A stretch of 64,000 nt of DNA, taken from NCBI GenBank assembly GCA_038744785.1, contig JBCDLX010000025.1, forward strand, positions 8,574 to 72,573, written 5' to 3'. Below, one piece after another: positions 8,550 through 16,763 of this stretch (within the stretch, counting starts at the first letter, position 1; each line of letters opens with the position of its first letter). The DNA comes from Ovoidimarina sp038744785 (GTDB lineage Bacteria; Pseudomonadota; Alphaproteobacteria; Rhodobacterales; Rhodobacteraceae). The notes under the pieces were generated by a model. The model had not been told where the DNA came from, made no database searches, and saw only the letters and a program-made list of their open reading frames with translations. Made by a program: the position numbers and the translations under genes.

Positions 8550-9386
8550 TCAATCGCTTGGCCCGATCGGACGTTCGCCGGTTCCGTGTTCGGGTACGCC
8601 GAGTGCGTCGGCCAGACGCTGCGTCGCACTGCCGGGTTGAAGGGCTTTGGGTTGTGTCTCAGCCGGTGCCCAGCCTGTCAGGAAGACAAATTCAAATGTC
8701 GCCCGAATTCGTCCGTCTTGCGTTGCAAAATGGTTCGCGTAAAGCGCTTCGGCCAGCGCAAAATCGGTGCGGGTCAAGGGGTGCCTGTCCCGTTTGGATA
8801 ATGCATTCGTTTCACCCATTGCACGTAGATCGGAAACCAGCGCGCGCAGGTCCGGATAGGTCACAGGAAGGGCTCGCGTGTCAGCGACCGGAAGCGCGAA
8901 CCCCGCCCGCTGAAGGAGTGCGCCCAGATCGCGCACCTCGCCCATGGGCGCGACCCTGGGGGACAGCCCACCGCGTTGGTGGGTTTCTGTCTCGGCCATA
9001 ACTCGGCGCAGTTCATGCAAGGTTTGACCACCAAAAAGGACGGCCAGCAAAAGCCCGTCCGGGCGCAGCGCACGGCGGGCCTGAACAAGCTGTCCCACAG
9101 GATCGTCCGCCCAATGCAGCGCAAGGGCGTGGACCACAAGATCATGGGCACCGGGCTGCAGGTTCAGGGTGTCGGTATCGGACACCACGGTCGCCTGTGG
9201 GAGCAATCCCGACCATACCTCTGGAAATCCTGTGACGAGGGCTGGTGCGGTAAAGGTTCTGTTAACCTCTGCAAGCCTTTCTTCGATGTCAGACCGTGCC
9301 ACGCGATGCAGGAACAGCCCCGCGTCCTGCGCGCGGGCACGATGAGCCAGAAGGGCCGCACGGTCGGTCAGGCGCGGGGTGGTCAT
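8550..9386 (-). CDS. SAM-dependent methyltransferase, BioC/NDUFAF5-like
   Basis: 278 residues from the ATG at 9386; the upstream in-frame ATG overlaps the comF start region. The N-terminal LTDRAALLAHRARA and the internal DLVVHALALHWADDP, GQLVQARRALRPDGLLLAV and GGQTLHELRRV are characteristic of the class I methyltransferase branch that includes human NDUFAF5 and bacterial BioC-like proteins. The classic GxGxG SAM loop is poorly conserved, as is common in this branch. The substrate is uncertain: NDUFAF5 hydroxylates an arginine of a complex I subunit, while BioC methylates malonyl-ACP. It is divergent from comF across about 30 bases. Confidence 0.8.
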   Translation of the reverse strand: MTTPRLTDRAALLAHRARAQDAGLFLHRVARSDIEERLAEVNRTFTAPALVTGFPEVWSGLLPQATVVSDTDTLNLQPGAHDLVVHALALHWADDPVGQLVQARRALRPDGLLLAVLFGGQTLHELRRVMAETETHQRGGLSPRVAPMGEVRDLGALLQRAGFALPVADTRALPVTYPDLRALVSDLRAMGETNALSKRDRHPLTRTDFALAEALYANHFATQDGRIRATFEFVFLTGWAPAETQPKALQPGSATQRLADALGVPEHGTGERPIGPSD

Positions 9387-9416
9387 GGCGCGCAACGTAG
9401 GAGCGTGGGGAGTAAA

Positions 9417-10133
9417 TTGCAAAATCCGCTAAAGATTCTCTATCCAGATCAGTGCGTCGCCTGCGGTGGTTTGGTCGACGGCGCAGGCGCGCTTTGCACG
9501 ACCTGCTGGGCGGAGACACCATTTATTGATGGCCTGGTCTGCGATTCCTGTGGCGTTCCTCTTTTGGGTGATGCCGCCGGCGCCCGCCCGCTGTGCGACG
9601 ATTGCATCGCGGAACCGCGCGCCTGGGTGCAGGGTCGCGCGGTGATGGCATACCGGGATGCGGGACGGCGGATGGTTCTGGGTCTAAAGCACGCAGATCG
9701 GCTTGATCTTGTGCGCCCAATGGCGAGCTGGATGGCCGCCCGTGGAGGAGTGCTGAACGCCAAAAACGCGCTTGTCGTTCCGGTGCCCATGCACTGGAGC
9801 CGCCTTCTGGCACGGCGGTTCAACCAGTCCGCACTTTTGGCGCGCGAAGTCGCCCGGGAATGGGGCCAGACAGCAGTCCCGGACGCATTGATCCGGACCC
9901 GCCGAACCCGCCCGCAAGAGCGTATGACGAAAGCCGAACGGCACAACAACCAAGCCGGCGCGATCCGGGTCAATCCGGCAAGGGGGGCTCAGCTTTTCGA
10001 CCGTAGTGTGGTTCTGGTGGATGACGTTATGACTTCCGGAGCAACCCTGACCGAAGCGACTCAGGCGCTGAACGAAGCCGGAGCCAGGACCGTTCGGGTG
10101 CTTGTTCTGGCGCGAGTTGTAAAGGACACTTGA
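9417..10133 (+). CDS. comF: ComF family phosphoribosyltransferase-like protein
   Basis: 238 residues from a TTG at 9417 with GGGGAG just upstream; a GTG at 9405 is the alternative. The reading frame stays open far upstream, but that part is antisense to the methyltransferase gene. The N-terminus starts NPLKILYPDQCVACGG and carries four Cys pairs (CVAC, CTTC, CDSC, CDDC) typical of the ComF zinc module. The C-terminus is a type I PRTase fold with VVLVDDVMTSGAT. ComF proteins are linked to natural transformation and DNA processing. It leads a run with grxC, a nitrilase-family gene and a MarR gene that resembles the conserved alphaproteobacterial comF-grxC-nit-ubiG neighbourhood. Confidence 0.9.
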   Translation: MQNPLKILYPDQCVACGGLVDGAGALCTTCWAETPFIDGLVCDSCGVPLLGDAAGARPLCDDCIAEPRAWVQGRAVMAYRDAGRRMVLGLKHADRLDLVRPMASWMAARGGVLNAKNALVVPVPMHWSRLLARRFNQSALLAREVAREWGQTAVPDALIRTRRTRPQERMTKAERHNNQAGAIRVNPARGAQLFDRSVVLVDDVMTSGATLTEATQALNEAGARTVRVLVLARVVKDT

Positions 10134-10144
10134 CCGCCTATATG

Positions 10145-10162
10145 TCCTGACGAATATCAGGA
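10145..10162 (+). repeat. Inverted repeat covering the grxC ribosome binding site
   Basis: TCCTGA (10145-10150), CGAATA, TCAGGA (10157-10162). The right arm contains the AGGAG Shine-Dalgarno of grxC (10159-10163), so folding would hide it. The stem is only 6 bp and may be chance. Confidence 0.4.
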
Positions 10163-10170
10163 GACGCGCC

Positions 10171-10428
10171 ATGCAAGCTGTTGAGATCTACACGTCACCC
10201 CTCTGCGGTTTTTGCCATGCTGCCAAGCGGCTCTTGTCGAGCAAAGGGATCAACTTCGCGGAGTTTGACGTCGCCCGCGATCCGACCTTGCGCCAGACCA
10301 TGCTGCAACGGGCAAACGGGCGGCACACGGTTCCGCAGATCTTCATTGGAGCGACCCATGTGGGTGGGTGTGACGATCTTTACGCGCTTGACCGGGCGGG
10401 CAAGCTAGACGCGTTGCTGGCGGGTTAA
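10171..10428 (+). CDS. grxC: Glutaredoxin 3
   Basis: 85 residues, normal for monothiol/dithiol bacterial Grx3. The active site is CGFC near residue 12 (in SPLCGFCHAAK), a variant of the usual CPYC. TVPQIFI with the cis-proline and GGCDDLYAL complete the glutathione-binding surface. It is a cytoplasmic thiol-disulfide oxidoreductase that uses glutathione, whose synthetase gene gshB lies at 29 kb. It has an AGGAG site that lies in a small inverted repeat. The nitrilase-family gene begins 3 bases after its stop, so the two are an operon. Confidence 0.93.
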   Translation: MQAVEIYTSPLCGFCHAAKRLLSSKGINFAEFDVARDPTLRQTMLQRANGRHTVPQIFIGATHVGGCDDLYALDRAGKLDALLAG

Positions 10429-10431
10429 GGC

Positions 10432-11262
10432 TTGCGTGCGGGTCTGGTTCAGCTGACTGCAAGCGACGACCCGAGCGAAAACCTGCCCATTACCCAAGAC
10501 CTTGTGGCCGAGGCCGCGGCGCGCGGCGCCAGTTTCGTGCTGACGCCCGAGGTGACAAATTGTGTATCCGCAAGCCGAACCCGGCAGACCGAGGTCCTGC
10601 AGTACGAAGCCGCCGACCTGACGCTTGCTGCCCTGCGCGACGCCTCCGCAGAACACAATATCTGGCTTCTGATCGGATCGCTGGCGCTGAAGGGCGAGGA
10701 TCCCGACAGCCGGCTTGTGAACCGGTCTTTCCTGATCGCGCCCGATGGTGGCGTCGCCGCCCGCTACGACAAGATGCATATGTTTGACGTGCAGATCTCA
10801 GCGACGGAAACATACCGCGAATCGGCCGGATACAAACCCGGGGATCAGGCTGTGATCGCCAAGGTCGGCGATGTACCCATTGGGCTGACCGTCTGCTACG
10901 ATCTGCGCTTTGCCTATCTCTACCGTGCGCTTGCGCAGGCTGGCGCGGCCATCCTGACCGTTCCGTCCGCCTTTTCGCCCGATACCGGGGCGGCACATTG
11001 GGAGACGCTGTTGCGCGCGCGGGCCATCGAAACGGGGTCGTATGTGCTGGCGCCCGCGCAATGCGGCACGCACAAGGCCGCACGCGGCAGGGTCCGCAGT
11101 ACGCACGGACACAGCCTGGCCGTTTCTCCCTGGGGCGACGTTCTGGCCGATGGTGGGACGGACCCCGGTGTGACCGTGGTTGATCTTGATCCCGACCTTG
11201 TGGATAGATCCCGCAAACGCGTGCCGTCGCTTCGGCATGACCGTGCATTCCGGGGACCTTGA
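10432..11262 (+). CDS. Carbon-nitrogen hydrolase, Nit/deaminated-glutathione amidase type
   Basis: 276 residues from a TTG start only 3 bases after grxC. The nitrilase-superfamily triad is visible: Glu in LTPEVTN (near residue 43), Lys in YDKMHMFDV (near 111) and Cys in LTVCYDLRF (near 153). Length, the MHMFDV motif and the genomic link to a glutaredoxin favour the Nit1 group, which hydrolyses the amide of deaminated glutathione in a metabolite repair reaction. That specific substrate is inferred from family and neighbourhood, not proven by residues seen here. The stop overlaps the ATG of the MarR gene. Confidence 0.88.
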   Translation: MRAGLVQLTASDDPSENLPITQDLVAEAAARGASFVLTPEVTNCVSASRTRQTEVLQYEAADLTLAALRDASAEHNIWLLIGSLALKGEDPDSRLVNRSFLIAPDGGVAARYDKMHMFDVQISATETYRESAGYKPGDQAVIAKVGDVPIGLTVCYDLRFAYLYRALAQAGAAILTVPSAFSPDTGAAHWETLLRARAIETGSYVLAPAQCGTHKAARGRVRSTHGHSLAVSPWGDVLADGGTDPGVTVVDLDPDLVDRSRKRVPSLRHDRAFRGP

Positions 11263-11702
11263 TGCAAGACACGCAGGAGTCACTGGCCGTCGCTTTGTTC
11301 AGCGAGCTGTTCATGGCCGATCAGCTAGCCCGTAGTCGCCTGTCCAAGGCCCTGCCGCGCGGGATGGAGCTTTCGCATTTCTCGGTCCTGAACCTTCTGG
11401 CGCGTTCTGGTGGAGAGCGGACGCCAGCACAGCTGGCTGAGACGTTTCATGTCACCCGGGGGGCGATGACGAACACGCTGTCCAAGCTTGAATGGGCCGG
11501 ACACGTGCACATCCGGCCCGACTGGGACGACGCGCGGCGCAAATTTGTATCGATCAGCCCGGCGGGCCGTGCAGCGCGCGAGGCTGCGATAGCCGGTATC
11601 GCGCCTGTCGTCGGCGATGTGGTTGAGCAAATTGGACCCGACAAGGTCCGCGCGGCGCTTCGGGTCCTGCGCGAGGTTCGCACGCGTTTCGACGAAAGCT
11701 AA
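11262..11702 (+). CDS. MarR family transcriptional regulator
   Basis: 146 residues from the ATG at 11262, which overlaps the preceding TGA and has GGGGA 5 bases upstream. The winged helix-turn-helix shows HFSVLNLLARSGGERTPAQL, then FHVTRGAMTNTLSKLEWAG as the recognition helix and DWDDARRKFVSIS as the wing. C-terminal helices would make the dimer. It may regulate its own comF-grxC-nit operon, but no operator is obvious. In many alphaproteobacteria this position between nit and ubiG is held by a DUF1178 gene instead, so the MarR gene is a local difference (recalled, not checked). Confidence 0.9.
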   Translation: MQDTQESLAVALFSELFMADQLARSRLSKALPRGMELSHFSVLNLLARSGGERTPAQLAETFHVTRGAMTNTLSKLEWAGHVHIRPDWDDARRKFVSISPAGRAAREAAIAGIAPVVGDVVEQIGPDKVRAALRVLREVRTRFDES

Positions 11703-11709
11703 GCGCGTG

Positions 11710-12462
11710 TCATGCCTGCTGCCCTTGGGTAGCCACGGCCGCGTAGTTCACAGAAAGATCTCGATCCGAAAGCTGCCAGGCGTCGCGCAGGGGATCATAA
11801 ACCATTCCCCTTCTGTCCACGGTCTTCATCCCGGTGGCATCGATCATATCCTTTAGTTCATCAGGCGTCAGAAATCGGCTCCAGTCATGTGTCCCGCGGG
11901 GCAGCCAGCCCAGTACGTATTCGGCGCCCACAATCGCAGCGGCAAAGCTCTTGGCGGTGCGGTTCAAGGTCGAGACGACCAACAGGCCGCCCGGGCGAAC
12001 AAGGCGCGCGCAAGCATCCAGAAAGGCCGCTGGATCGGCGACATGTTCAACGATTTCCATAGCAAGAACCGCATCGAAGGTTTCGCCTGCATTCGCCAAC
12101 GCTTCGGCCGTCGTCACCCGATAGTCGATGCTCTGGGCCATTTGATCGGCGTGGACCTTGGCCATGGCGACGTTTTCGGCGCCGGCGTCAGCACCAGTAA
12201 CGTCCGCTCCGAGGCGGGCAAGGGGTTCGGATAGAAGCCCACCACCGCAGCCAATATCGGCGACTTTCAGGTCCTCGAAAGGGCGGTCGCGGCCAATCTC
12301 GCGCCCGAACTCTGCGGCGATCTGCGCTATGATATAGTCCAAGCGGATGGGATTCATGCGGTGAAGCGGGGCAAATTTGCCGCGTGGGTCCCACCATTCG
12401 GCCGCCATCGCTTCGAATTTCGCGATTTCGGCGGAATCCACAGTTGTTTCGGTAGAGGGCAT
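11710..12462 (-). CDS. ubiG: Ubiquinone biosynthesis O-methyltransferase
   Basis: 250 residues. UbiG performs both O-methylations of the ubiquinone ring (2-polyprenyl-6-hydroxyphenol and 3-demethylubiquinol) with SAM at the membrane surface. Diagnostic blocks are FEAMAAEWWDPRGKFAPLH, the SAM loop DIGCGGGLLSEPLARLGA, AMEIVEHVADP and LVVSTLNRT, with the C-terminal PRGTHDWSRFLTP. It is convergent with the MarR gene (7 bases between stops) and divergent from the proline iminopeptidase gene across 70 bases. Confidence 0.96.
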   Translation of the reverse strand: MPSTETTVDSAEIAKFEAMAAEWWDPRGKFAPLHRMNPIRLDYIIAQIAAEFGREIGRDRPFEDLKVADIGCGGGLLSEPLARLGADVTGADAGAENVAMAKVHADQMAQSIDYRVTTAEALANAGETFDAVLAMEIVEHVADPAAFLDACARLVRPGGLLVVSTLNRTAKSFAAAIVGAEYVLGWLPRGTHDWSRFLTPDELKDMIDATGMKTVDRRGMVYDPLRDAWQLSDRDLSVNYAAVATQGQQA

Positions 12463-12532
12463 CTATACGCTCGCAGTTCGTTAATCTAAGGCGGATGTCG
12501 CACGGGCGAACTTCCGGGCTATATAACGCAAG

Positions 12533-13537
12533 ATGGACAAAGTGGCAGCAGCCAAGGGTGCGACCCAATATCTTTACCCGCCGACCGACCCGTTCGATCA
12601 GCGGATGCTTGATGTGGGCGATGGCCACAGGATCTACGTCGAGCAATGCGGGCGGCCCGATGGCGTGCCGGTCGTGGTGTTGCATGGCGGTCCCGGCGGC
12701 GGGTGCAGCCCGGCAATGCGGCGGTACTTCGATCCGACCCACTACCGCATCATTCTGTTCGATCAGCGCGGCTGTGGTCGCTCGCGCCCGCATGCGAGCG
12801 TTGAAGCGAACACCACCTGGCATCTCGTTTCGGATATCGAGCGCATTCGCGAAACTTTGGGGATTGCGTCCTGGCTTGTGTTTGGCGGCAGTTGGGGCGC
12901 GACGCTTGGGCTTATCTATAGCCAGACGCATGCAGCCCGGGTTCGGCATCTGATCCTTCGGGGCGTGTTCCTGATGACGAAAGCCGAGCTTGATTGGTTC
13001 TATGGCGGTGGCGCTGGGCAGTTCTGGCCGGATGTCTGGTCGCGTTTCGTCGATCCTATTCCTGCGGATGAGCGTGAAGATCTGATCGCGGCATATCATC
13101 GGCGACTGTTCTCGGGCGACCTGATGCAGGAAACCCGCTTTGCCCGGATTTGGGCGAGTTGGGAAAATACACTGGCGTCGATCTCGAATGATGGGCCTTC
13201 GGGCGAAAGCCCGGCGGAATATGCGCGCGCCTTCGCCCGGCTTGAGAACCACTACTTCACGAATGCCGGATTTCTGGAATCGGATGGCCACATCCTTCGC
13301 AACATTGGTGCGCTTGCCGGGGTGCCGGGTACGATTGTGCAGGGCCGCTACGACATGATTTGCCCTCCGATTTCTGCCCACCGGCTTGCGGACGCGTGGG
13401 ACGGGGCCCGGCTTGCGATCATTCCGCGAGCGGGTCACGCCTTGTCCGAACCTGGCATCAGCGCGCAACTTGTGCGCACGACCAACGCGCTTCGGCGTGA
13501 ATTCAAGCCGGACGAGCAGGCGGAGTGGCAGGAATGA
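12533..13537 (+). CDS. pip: Proline iminopeptidase (alpha/beta hydrolase, peptidase S33)
   Basis: 334 residues. It removes N-terminal proline from peptides in the cytoplasm. The oxyanion region is HGGPGGG, and DQRGCGRSRPHA is the standard S33 signature. The nucleophile serine is in GGSWGATLGL, the aspartate in QGRYDMICPP and the histidine in RAGHALSEP. Its stop overlaps the ATG of a solute-binding-protein-like gene, so peptide use and peptide binding are co-transcribed. Confidence 0.93.
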   Translation: MDKVAAAKGATQYLYPPTDPFDQRMLDVGDGHRIYVEQCGRPDGVPVVVLHGGPGGGCSPAMRRYFDPTHYRIILFDQRGCGRSRPHASVEANTTWHLVSDIERIRETLGIASWLVFGGSWGATLGLIYSQTHAARVRHLILRGVFLMTKAELDWFYGGGAGQFWPDVWSRFVDPIPADEREDLIAAYHRRLFSGDLMQETRFARIWASWENTLASISNDGPSGESPAEYARAFARLENHYFTNAGFLESDGHILRNIGALAGVPGTIVQGRYDMICPPISAHRLADAWDGARLAIIPRAGHALSEPGISAQLVRTTNALRREFKPDEQAEWQE

Positions 13538-14394
13538 GCGGGCCGGATCGCCGTTTCAGCCGGATCAGTCGGCGAAGCCTGATCGGGTCGGGCGCCGTTG
13601 CCTCGGCGCTTGCCGTCGCGGGGCTGCCGTCGGGAGCAGCCGAACGGCGGGGCGGAACGCTGCGGATCGCGGCTCCTTTGGATCTGTTCGACCGCCTGGT
13701 GGCTCCGGGCGCGGTGTTCGATACTTTGGCCGAACTTGATGAGGGTGGCGCCCTGCGCGGGGTCCTTGCAGAGGCTTGGGAAACCCAAGATGCGGGCCGC
13801 GACTGGACGATTCGGCTTCGTCAGGATGCGGTCTTTCACGACGGCAGACCGGTTACGGCCGCGGATGTCGTCGCCTCTCTGATGCCGCACATGAGGGAGA
13901 GCGGACCGTTGCGGCACGTGCGGCGGCTCCGGGCCAGCGACTGGAACGTTCAGATTGGCTTAAATTCGCCCGACACGCAGTTGCCACTGCGGCTTACCGA
14001 TCCGGCCCTAGTGATTCGGCCAGAAGCCCCCCCGCGTGAGACGGTTGGTAGCGGGTTCTACCGGGTTCTTGACACCGAACCCGGGCGGGTAAAGCTGGTC
14101 CGTGTGGACAACCACGGTCGCAAGGCAAGGGGCGGCTATTTTGATCGGGTCGAGCTGTTGGCGATGGACGATCCCGCCGACCGCCTTGCGGCGCTCGAGG
14201 CCGGCAGAGTTGATCTTGCTTTCGATTTACCTGCCCATGCTGCGCGCGCCCTGTTGCGTCACCGGCGGCTGGTGACAGGCGATGTGCCTGTCTCGGTCCG
14301 CGAAACCACGGTACGTGTCGGTTATGCCACGCGGCTTCGCGGGCTCGAAGGGCGCGATCCGCTACGGATTGCCGAACGAGGCTACTTTGCCTGA
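13534..14394 (+). CDS. Solute-binding protein family 5-like (peptide/nickel), C-terminally short
   Basis: 286 residues from the ATG at 13534, which overlaps the pip stop (ATGA) and has GGAG 8 bases upstream. The N-terminus has a twin-arginine-type signal (SRRSLIGSG plus a hydrophobic run). It continues with the family 5 landmarks GGTLRIAAPLD, AEAWETQDAGRDWTIRLR, VFHDGRPVTAADVV and GSGFYRVLDTEPG. Full-length members have about 500 residues with a second lobe. This one stops at ERGYFA before the usual region following VRQAL, and nothing like that lobe follows. It may be a truncated gene or a specialised short form. No permease or ATPase genes adjoin it. Confidence 0.75.
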   Translation: MSGPDRRFSRISRRSLIGSGAVASALAVAGLPSGAAERRGGTLRIAAPLDLFDRLVAPGAVFDTLAELDEGGALRGVLAEAWETQDAGRDWTIRLRQDAVFHDGRPVTAADVVASLMPHMRESGPLRHVRRLRASDWNVQIGLNSPDTQLPLRLTDPALVIRPEAPPRETVGSGFYRVLDTEPGRVKLVRVDNHGRKARGGYFDRVELLAMDDPADRLAALEAGRVDLAFDLPAHAARALLRHRRLVTGDVPVSVRETTVRVGYATRLRGLEGRDPLRIAERGYFA

Positions 14395-14481
14395 CCTCTT
14401 GCAGTCCGGGTCAGCCGACCGTATATCCAGTTGAACAGCGGCGCCTCGGCTTCCATCCCCAAGGCTCCACCGGGAAAGATC

Positions 14482-14505
14482 AACGGGCCGCGCGCCCGTT
14501 TTTTT
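14482..14505 (+). terminator. Hairpin with T-tract immediately before rimP (terminator or attenuator)
   Basis: AACGGGC (14482-14488), loop CGCGC, GCCCGTT (14494-14500), then a run of seven T (14499-14505). It ends transcripts from the pip/solute-binding-protein unit. It lies only 12 bases before the rimP ATG, so any rimP promoter must be upstream of it, giving it the geometry of an attenuator on the rimP-nusA-infB operon. Confidence 0.75.
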
Positions 14506-14517
14506 GTGCTTAGGATC

Positions 14518-15105
14518 ATGTCAGACCTCGTTGCCAAAGCCAGCCTCGATCGGCGCCTTGCCGAGATTATTGTCCCTGTCATTGAAGACATGGGGTTCGA
14601 GCTTGTGCGCGTCCGCTATATGGGCGGCAAGACAGCGACGGTACAGATCATGGCAGAACGGCCCGATGGTGGCATCGAAGTGGACGATTGCGCGGAAATC
14701 TCGACCGCCGTGTCGGCGAGCTTGGATGTCGAGGACCCTATCGAAGACGCCTACACGCTTGAGGTTTCAAGCCCCGGGATCGACCGGCCGCTGACCCGCT
14801 TGAAAGATTTTGACACCTGGGACGGGTACGAGGCAAAGCTGGAAACCGCCGACCTGATCGACGGACGCCGCCGGTTTAAGGGGACATTGCAGGGCACTGA
14901 GGGCGACGAAGTGCTGATCGAGATCGATGTGGACGGACAACCCGCCACGATCGGTCTGAAATTCGACTGGCTTTCGGATGCCAAGCTTGTCCTGACCGAC
15001 GAGCTGATCCGAGACGTATTGCGCGCCCGCAAAGATGCGGGGCAGGTAGACGAAACGCAGTTCGATGAGGTTCGGACCGTCATCGACGGGGACGAGGAGA
15101 CGTAG
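14518..15105 (+). CDS. rimP: Ribosome maturation factor RimP
   Basis: 195 residues from the ATG at 14518 with TAGGA just upstream. RimP is needed for 30S subunit assembly. Landmarks are IIVPVIEDMGFELVRVRY, a TATVQIMAE strand, CAEISTAVSASLDVEDPI, YTLEVSSPGIDRPL (the most conserved block) and the C-terminal Sm-like domain. It starts the classic rimP-nusA-rnpM-infB operon. nusA starts with a TTG two bases after its stop. Confidence 0.95.
   Translation: MSDLVAKASLDRRLAEIIVPVIEDMGFELVRVRYMGGKTATVQIMAERPDGGIEVDDCAEISTAVSASLDVEDPIEDAYTLEVSSPGIDRPLTRLKDFDTWDGYEAKLETADLIDGRRRFKGTLQGTEGDEVLIEIDVDGQPATIGLKFDWLSDAKLVLTDELIRDVLRARKDAGQVDETQFDEVRTVIDGDEET
15094..15100 (+). promoter_or_regulatory. Shine-Dalgarno site for the nusA TTG start
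   Basis: GAGGAGA lies inside the end of rimP, 6 bases before the TTG at 15107. It decides the start of nusA against an upstream in-frame ATG at 15065 that overlaps rimP by 41 bases. Confidence 0.7.
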
Positions 15106-15106
15106 A

Positions 15107-16741
15107 TTGGCCATCACTTCAGCAAACCAGTTGGAACTGTTGCAGACGGCAGAAGCCGTTGCGCGGGAAAAGATGATCGACCCGGCACTGGTCGTCGAGG
15201 CGATGGAAGAATCGCTCGCGCGGGCCGCCAAGAGCCGCTATGGCGCCGAGATGGACATTCGCGTCTCGATCGATCGCAAGACCGGGAAGGCGACATTCAC
15301 GCGGGTGCGCACTGTGATTGATCCCGACGAGGAAGAGCTGGAAAACTATCAGGCGCAGATGACGCCTGAGCAGGCGAAGCAATATCTTGACGACCCCAAG
15401 CCCGGTGATCAGTTCATCGAAGAAGTGCCGCCAGTCGATATGGGCCGGATCGCCGCGCAATCGGCCAAGCAGGTCATCCTGCAAAAGGTCCGCGAGGCGG
15501 AGCGGGACCGTCAGTTCGAAGAGTTCAAGGACCGCGCGGGCACGATCATCAACGGTCAGGTCAAGCGCGAGGAATACGGCAACGTTATTGTCGATGTCGG
15601 CACCGGCGAAGCCGTTCTGCGGCGCAACGAAAAGATAGGACGCGAAGCTTATCGTCCTGGCGACCGCATTCGCTGCTATATCAAGGACGTCAGACGCGAG
15701 GCGCGGGGACCGCAGATCTTTCTCAGCCGGACGGCACCGGAATTCATGGCCGAACTCTTCAAGATGGAAGTGCCCGAGATCTATGATGGCATCATTGAAA
15801 TCAAGGCCGTGGCGCGTGATCCAGGCAGCCGGGCCAAGATTGCCGTGATCAGCTACGACAATTCGATCGATCCGGTTGGTGCCTGTGTCGGTATGCGGGG
15901 ATCGCGTGTGCAGGCGGTGGTGAACGAACTGCAAGGCGAAAAAATCGACATCATCCCATGGAACGAAGATCAGCCGACGTTCCTGGTGAACGCGCTTCAG
16001 CCCGCCGAGGTGACCAAAGTGGTGCTCGACGAAGAAGCCGAGCGGATCGAGGTCGTGGTTCCCGAAGAGCAGCTTTCCCTGGCCATTGGCCGTCGCGGTC
16101 AGAATGTGCGGCTTGCGAGCCAGCTAACGGGGCTCGACATCGATATCATGACCGAGGAAGAAGAATCGGCGCGCCGTCAGGCAGAGTTCGAGGAACGGAC
16201 GAAGCTGTTCGTCGACACGCTCGATCTGGACGAGTTTTTTGCGCAACTTCTGGTGTCTGAAGGTTTCACAAACCTCGAAGAAGTTGCCTATGTCGAAGTT
16301 GACGAACTTTTGGTTATTGACGGTGTCGATGAAGATACGGCGGCAGAGCTTCAGGCTCGCGCCCGTGACTATATCGACGCGCAGAATGCCAAGGCCTTGG
16401 AAAATGCGAGGTCCATGGGCGTGGAGGACAGCCTTATTGAATTCGAAGGGCTGACACCCCAGATGGTGGAAGCGCTGGCGAAAGACGACGTCAAGACGCT
16501 AGAGGATTTCGCGACTTGCGCCGACTGGGAGCTTGCCGGCGGCTGGACCGTCGTCGACGGGGAACGCCAGAAAGACGATGGTGTGCTAGAGCCGTTTGAT
16601 GTCAGCCTAGAGGAAGCGCAGGACATGGTGATGACCGCGCGTATTCAACTTGGTTGGGTCGATCCCAACGATCTGATCGCAGAAGAAGAAGGCGAAGAGG
16701 GCGTCGAAGACGATCAAGTACCAGTGGAGGCGGGCGCCTGA
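15107..16741 (+). CDS. nusA: Transcription termination/antitermination protein NusA
   Basis: 544 residues from a TTG start. Order of parts: N-terminal RNA-polymerase-binding domain (ELLQTAEAVAREKMIDPALV), S1 domain near residues 135-200 (INGQVKREEYGNVIVDVG), two KH domains (DPVGACVGMRGSRVQAVVNE and LAIGRRGQNVRLAS), then an extended acidic C-terminus with helix-hairpin-helix repeats (LVSEGFTNLEEVAYV, LTPQMVEALA) as found in proteobacteria. It binds RNA polymerase and controls pausing, termination and antitermination. A 10-bp-arm palindrome overlaps and follows its stop codon. Confidence 0.97.
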   Translation: MAITSANQLELLQTAEAVAREKMIDPALVVEAMEESLARAAKSRYGAEMDIRVSIDRKTGKATFTRVRTVIDPDEEELENYQAQMTPEQAKQYLDDPKPGDQFIEEVPPVDMGRIAAQSAKQVILQKVREAERDRQFEEFKDRAGTIINGQVKREEYGNVIVDVGTGEAVLRRNEKIGREAYRPGDRIRCYIKDVRREARGPQIFLSRTAPEFMAELFKMEVPEIYDGIIEIKAVARDPGSRAKIAVISYDNSIDPVGACVGMRGSRVQAVVNELQGEKIDIIPWNEDQPTFLVNALQPAEVTKVVLDEEAERIEVVVPEEQLSLAIGRRGQNVRLASQLTGLDIDIMTEEEESARRQAEFEERTKLFVDTLDLDEFFAQLLVSEGFTNLEEVAYVEVDELLVIDGVDEDTAAELQARARDYIDAQNAKALENARSMGVEDSLIEFEGLTPQMVEALAKDDVKTLEDFATCADWELAGGWTVVDGERQKDDGVLEPFDVSLEEAQDMVMTARIQLGWVDPNDLIAEEEGEEGVEDDQVPVEAGA

Positions 16742-16753
16742 TCTCAGGCGCCC
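16732..16753 (+). repeat. Perfect palindrome across the nusA stop codon
   Basis: GGGCGCCTGA (16732-16741), TC, TCAGGCGCCC (16744-16753). It would fold into a GC-rich hairpin in the nusA-rnpM mRNA. No T-tract follows, so it is not a standard terminator; transcript processing, stability or partial polarity are possible. Confidence 0.6.
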
Positions 16754-16763
16754 GGATGCGCCC

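Noticed and set aside
8976..9416. Upstream extension of comF
   Set aside because: Antisense to the methyltransferase gene; homologous ComF proteins begin at LKILYP.
12188..13468. 426-codon open frame antisense to pip and ubiG
   Set aside because: High-GC shadow frame; residues such as runs of Arg and His match no family.
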